Positions 4,205 through 5,267 of a DNA stretch of 5,267 bases are shown in pieces. Each line of letters begins with the position of its first letter. Position 1 is the stretch's first letter. Where the stretch lies: NCBI GenBank assembly GCA_003486165.1, contig DNGT01000034.1:1225-6491 (forward strand). Direction: 5' to 3'. The notes under the pieces were generated by a model. The model ran no database searches. It worked only from the letters and a program-made list of their open reading frames with translations, and was not told where the DNA came from. This stretch comes from Desulfobacteraceae bacterium. GTDB taxonomy: Bacteria; Desulfobacterota; Desulfobacteria; Desulfobacterales; UBA11574. A program made the position numbers and the translations under genes.

Positions 4205-5267
4205 TTATTTCCGCCAGAATTCCGGAACGAAAAGGATGATCACCGTATATATCTCAAGCCTTCCCAGGAGCATGCACCATATGAGTACCCATTTGCCCAG
4301 ATAGGGTATCTGGGCAAAGTTATCCACCGGCCCCACCATCCCTAAACCGGGGCCTATATTTCCGATGGTAGCTGCAACCGAAGCAAGTGAGGTAACAAAA
4401 TCAACCCCCATGCCCGCAATCAGCACAGTGGAAAAAGCAAACAGCCCCACATAAAGGCCCATAAACCCAAGTACGCTCCGAACAACATCTTCGGGAACAG
4501 ATACACCGCCGATTTTAATATGTTTGACCGCCCTGGGATGGATAAGCAAAAAAAGTTCTTTGTAGCAGTATTTAAGATAGAGCATGACACGGAGACATTT
4601 CATTCCACCACCGGTGGAGCCTGCCGATGCCCCCAAAAACATACATAATATTAAAATAACCTGGGACATGGCAGGCCATAATTCGTAATCGGCAGTGGCA
4701 TAACCTGTTGTTGTAACAATAGAAACTATCTGAAATGTACCATAACGGAAGGCTCGGCCGATGGTCTCGTATACAGGCCCATAAACATTGAACGTCACAA
4801 CGACAATCAGCAAAATAACAGTGCCGATGAAAAAACGACACTCTGAGTCCCGCCAGAATGCAAGGGGTTTTCCCCTCAGAAACTGATAGTGAAGCGAAAA
4901 ATTTATTCCTGCCACGAGCATAAAAAAGATGATTACCGAATCAATATATACACTGTCGTAATGGGCGATAGACGCATTTTTGGTTGAAAATCCGCCGGTC
5001 GGCATGGTTGTGAAAGCATGACACAAGGCATCATAAAGATCCATTCCCCCAATCAACAGAAAAAAGACCTGCAAAAGAGAAAAAAGCGCGTACACTTTCC
5101 AAAGGACCGCAGCGGTATCCCTGATGCGTGGTTTAAGCTTGTCTGGAACAGGGCTCGGGACTTCTGCCTTATAAAGCTGCATCCCCCCAACACCCAGGAA
5201 AGGAAGGATTGCCACGGATAAAACGATGATTCCCATCCCCCCCAGCCACTGGATAAAGCTTCGCCAG
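4205..5267 (-). CDS. trkH: Trk/Ktr-type potassium uptake protein TrkH, N-terminus cut by the window edge
   Basis: The visible 353 residues are the larger, C-terminal part of an inner-membrane K+ transporter (E. coli TrkH is about 480 residues). The frame stays open through base 5266 and reads WRSFIQWLGGMGIIVLSVAI. The ATG at 5236 is therefore an internal Met of a conserved TrkH stretch, not the start. Three of the four pore loops are visible: TTMPTGGFST (about 5011-4982), TTTGYAT (about 4714-4694) and AATIGNIGPG (about 4375-4346). The conserved GASAGSTGGGMK lies at about 4633-4598. The end, LGRLEIYTVIILFVPEFWR, is typical of TrkH. Such channels normally work with a cytoplasmic NAD-binding TrkA ring; trkA is not in the window and may lie beyond the right edge (inference). 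The stop is 13 bases before the downstream secreted-protein gene. No frameshift or missing filter Gly was seen. Confidence 0.96.
   Translation of the reverse strand, partial: WRSFIQWLGGMGIIVLSVAILPFLGVGGMQLYKAEVPSPVPDKLKPRIRDTAAVLWKVYALFSLLQVFFLLIGGMDLYDALCHAFTTMPTGGFSTKNASIAHYDSVYIDSVIIFFMLVAGINFSLHYQFLRGKPLAFWRDSECRFFIGTVILLIVVVTFNVYGPVYETIGRAFRYGTFQIVSIVTTTGYATADYELWPAMSQVILILCMFLGASAGSTGGGMKCLRVMLYLKYCYKELFLLIHPRAVKHIKIGGVSVPEDVVRSVLGFMGLYVGLFAFSTVLIAGMGVDFVTSLASVAATIGNIGPGLGMVGPVDNFAQIPYLGKWVLIWCMLLGRLEIYTVIILFVPEFWRK

Noticed and set aside
5234..5236. ATG as the trkH start codon
   Set aside because: The frame stays open upstream to the window edge and encodes conserved TrkH sequence (WRSFIQWLGG), so this Met is internal.

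Overview
The window looks like a chromosomal segment of a Gram-negative bacterium of moderate GC, most likely a sulfate-reducer-type Desulfobacterota (Desulfobacterales-like). This rests on the gene order rapZ, mannose-family PTS EIIA, gap, tpiA, secG, on the style of the proteins, and on the presence of a TrkH potassium transporter. The taxonomic call is an inference from gene content and was not tested by any search.

Left part (1-2985, + strand): the 3' end of rapZ, an EIIA-Man-type phosphocarrier, a complete NAD-type gapA, a complete tpiA, secG, and a complete tRNA-Leu(GAG) with encoded CCA. Gaps between the protein genes are 7 to 48 bases and no terminator is visible between them, so they probably form one transcription unit. 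It links PTS/RapZ signalling to lower glycolysis and the Sec translocon. pgk, which commonly sits between gap and tpiA, is absent. A moderate hairpin with a T-rich tail lies after the tRNA.

Middle part (2986-3450): a 465-base stretch with no confident protein gene. It contains (a) the hairpin after the tRNA, (b) an 11-pair imperfect hairpin followed by a T run, and (c) the most interesting item of the window. Item (c) is a self-contained small-RNA gene on the + strand: a TTGACA/TATTAT promoter, a predicted start near 3318, a perfect 8-bp 5' hairpin, a short pyrimidine linker and a strong intrinsic terminator ending near 3404. The linker and its edge carry ACCTCCTTTCT, which matches the anti-Shine-Dalgarno tail of 16S rRNA. 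This looks like an approximately 85-nt trans-acting sRNA that could mask ribosome binding sites.

Right part (3451-5267, - strand): a secreted or periplasmic protein of unknown function (an LPP20/FlgT-N-like N-terminal region followed by a TPR/Sel1-like helical region) sits 13 bases downstream of trkH. trkH runs off the right edge of the window, so its N-terminus is missing. The sRNA and this operon point towards each other.
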